This document shows positions 62,983-64,000 of a stretch of DNA of 64,000 nucleotides, piece after piece; position 1 is the first letter of the stretch; every line of letters begins with the position of its first letter. A program made the translations under genes and the position numbers. Below the pieces are notes generated by a model. It was not told the DNA's origin, did no database searches, and saw only the letters and a list, made by a program, of their open reading frames with translations. The stretch covers positions 1-64,000 of the forward strand of contig JADIYW010000004.1 in assembly GCA_016705125.1 (NCBI GenBank). Direction: 5' to 3'. This DNA is from Bacteroidota bacterium (GTDB lineage Bacteria > Bacteroidota > Bacteroidia > Chitinophagales > JADIYW01).

Positions 62983-63396
62983 TTATTTTATAAGCATATT
63001 TATTTCTTGCTCAAATGCTATTGCCCGATTTATACTGGAAAAATCAGCCTGGATATCCGTTAAAAATTTAAACTCAAACTTCGACTCACTATCCTCCAAA
63101 TGATCGTTTGAAAAAGTAATAAGATAGAAATTAATACCATTCTCGGTATGATGAAATTGAATCTTTAAAGGTAAAGTTTCCATATCTAAATTTGAAAATG
63201 GACTTTTATCTATCAATTTCAACCATTTAATTATCCATAAAAATTCACTTTTTGCTTCCCATCCTTGATAAAATTTTGACAAATTATCATTTGTATAAAA
63301 GCGAATTTCGAATTCAAATAATTCAGTTTGTTTGTCAAATCCAATTAATTCTAGTATTAACTTTTCCTTAGCATCAATAGACGAAATTATTAGCAT
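62983..63396 (-). CDS. Hypothetical protein, 137 residues
   Basis: No family recognised. The protein is a compact mix of strands and helices ('KLILELIGFDKQTELFEFEIR', 'SEFLWIIKWLKLIDKSPF', 'FKFLTDIQADFSSINRAIAFE'); no signal peptide. It abuts the double-ATPase gene stop (0 nt gap) in convergent orientation and is divergent from the EamA gene. Cytoplasmic. Confidence 0.6.
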   Translation of the reverse strand: MLIISSIDAKEKLILELIGFDKQTELFEFEIRFYTNDNLSKFYQGWEAKSEFLWIIKWLKLIDKSPFSNLDMETLPLKIQFHHTENGINFYLITFSNDHLEDSESKFEFKFLTDIQADFSSINRAIAFEQEINMLIK

Positions 63397-63426
63397 AAAT
63401 AAAATACATTTATAAAAATATTTGAA

Positions 63427-64000
63427 TTGTTAAAAATAGAAAAAAAGAATCAATTTTTATTTGGTGTAATTATTTGCCTCATTTCTGCTATTATGTTTTC
63501 ATCAAAAGGCGTAATTGTAAAGCTTATTTTTAATGTTTCAACTATCAACTCAATTGGCGTTCTGAGTTTGAGAATGCTTTTTGCATTTCCATTTTATCTT
63601 GCAGTGGCCATTTATTTTTTAAGGAAAGAAAAAGCATTTCCCTTTAAAGGCAAACAATGGATTCAGATGTTGGCATTGGGGTTGTTGGGATATTATTGCT
63701 CTAGTTTTTTTGACATGTGGGGTTTATCTTATATTTCCGTTTTTATCGAACGGATTGTAATATTTACGTACCCTACCATAGTTTTGATCCTTTCTTTTTT
63801 CTTTTTAAAGAAAAAGATAAACACTTTTCAGGTTTTCGCGCTTGTAATAACCTATCTAGGTATTTTCATTGCATTTAAGGCAGGCAAGATGGAGCAAAAT
63901 CTATCTAATTTAAAAATAGGTGGATTACTCGTTTTTATAAGTGCATTTACCTATGCATGTTATATGGTATTTGGCACCAAAATAATACAACAAGTTGGAA
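63427..64000 (+). CDS. EamA/DMT-family transporter (3' end off window)
   Basis: Inner-membrane transporter; the visible 191 residues form about six hydrophobic helices, with an EamA domain ('GVIICLISAIMFSSKGVIVK', 'GLLGYYCSSFFDMWGLSYI', 'YLGIFIAFKAGK'). The pattern 'FERIVIFTYPTIVLILSFFF' (IERIVIFTYP) is the family hallmark. No ATG fits the first helix; a TTG at 63427 is the best start. The right edge of the window cuts the second half. Substrate unknown. Confidence 0.85.
   Translation, partial: MLKIEKKNQFLFGVIICLISAIMFSSKGVIVKLIFNVSTINSIGVLSLRMLFAFPFYLAVAIYFLRKEKAFPFKGKQWIQMLALGLLGYYCSSFFDMWGLSYISVFIERIVIFTYPTIVLILSFFFLKKKINTFQVFALVITYLGIFIAFKAGKMEQNLSNLKIGGLLVFISAFTYACYMVFGTKIIQQVG

Overview
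The window is a low-GC (about one third by eye), gene-dense stretch of chromosome from a member of the Bacteroidota, probably near the Chitinophagia/Saprospiria side of the phylum. The evidence is: promoters of the Bacteroidota type (TAnnTTTG -7 boxes, once with a perfect TTTG at 19 nt); a type IX secretion (T9SS) C-terminal sorting domain; a PorE-like TPR/PD40/OmpA protein; many SPII lipoproteins; Kdo transferase WaaA; the bacillithiol-linked protein YtxJ; and conserved Bacteroidota hypotheticals. No rRNA, tRNA, CRISPR array, prophage or IS transposase was recognised. Most of the content is housekeeping and cell-envelope genes.

Layout. 1-3.8 kb: a long acyl-CoA dehydrogenase cut by the window edge, then a RhuM-Fic/Doc gene lying between two perfect 44-bp direct repeats, then a small exported protein. 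3.8-10.3 kb: a class I aminotransferase, a HldE-like sugar kinase, a DUF4143 ATPase behind three palindromic repeats, a truncated haemoglobin coupled to a MacB-like permease, and queA. 10.3-13.6 kb (minus strand): DUF2795, cobalamin adenosyltransferase, SRPBCC plus SDR pair, ABC ATPase and gatC. 13.9-21.5 kb: trpS, deoxynucleoside kinase, a SPOR/PD40 protein, two outer-membrane proteins and a frameshifted lepA. 21.5-27.6 kb: a large hypothetical, a frameshifted lipoprotein, a T9SS-secreted alpha/beta hydrolase, a possible small RNA, udk and folD. 27.7-35.7 kb: a six-gene minus-strand polysaccharide operon (UDP-sugar dehydrogenase, rfbB, Wza-like exporter, Wzz-like protein, rfbC, cysQ). 35.8-39.1 kb: waaA, a hypothetical, tdk, aroK.

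39.1-44.7 kb is unusual: an Opp/Dpp permease, a pectinacetylesterase-like lipoprotein, a DUF1599 protein, folP and a small lipoprotein are all interrupted by frameshifts and/or in-frame stops, while the rest of the window has only two such lesions. Most are single-base losses in A/T runs, so sequencing error is the leading explanation, but local gene decay is not excluded.

44.7-64 kb: N-acetylglucosamine kinase with a coupled hypothetical, queE, PorE-like protein, paired tiny lipoproteins, lipA, a flavodoxin-fold oxidoreductase, ytxJ with a tiny lipoprotein, a Mpl-type Mur ligase, a Dpm1-like glycosyltransferase, groES-groEL, a second acyl-CoA dehydrogenase, a glutamine amidotransferase, a ModF-like double ATPase, and an EamA transporter cut by the right edge.

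Together the genes cover tRNA modification and charging (queA, queE, trpS, gatC), nucleotide salvage (tdk, udk, dNK), folate and lipoate cofactors, envelope and polysaccharide export, and fatty-acid oxidation. The strongest candidates for something undescribed are the repeat-flanked RhuM-Fic module, the operator-like triple palindrome in front of the DUF4143 ATPase, and the short transcript predicted at about 25.8-25.9 kb. I do not see a large, clearly novel multi-gene system.
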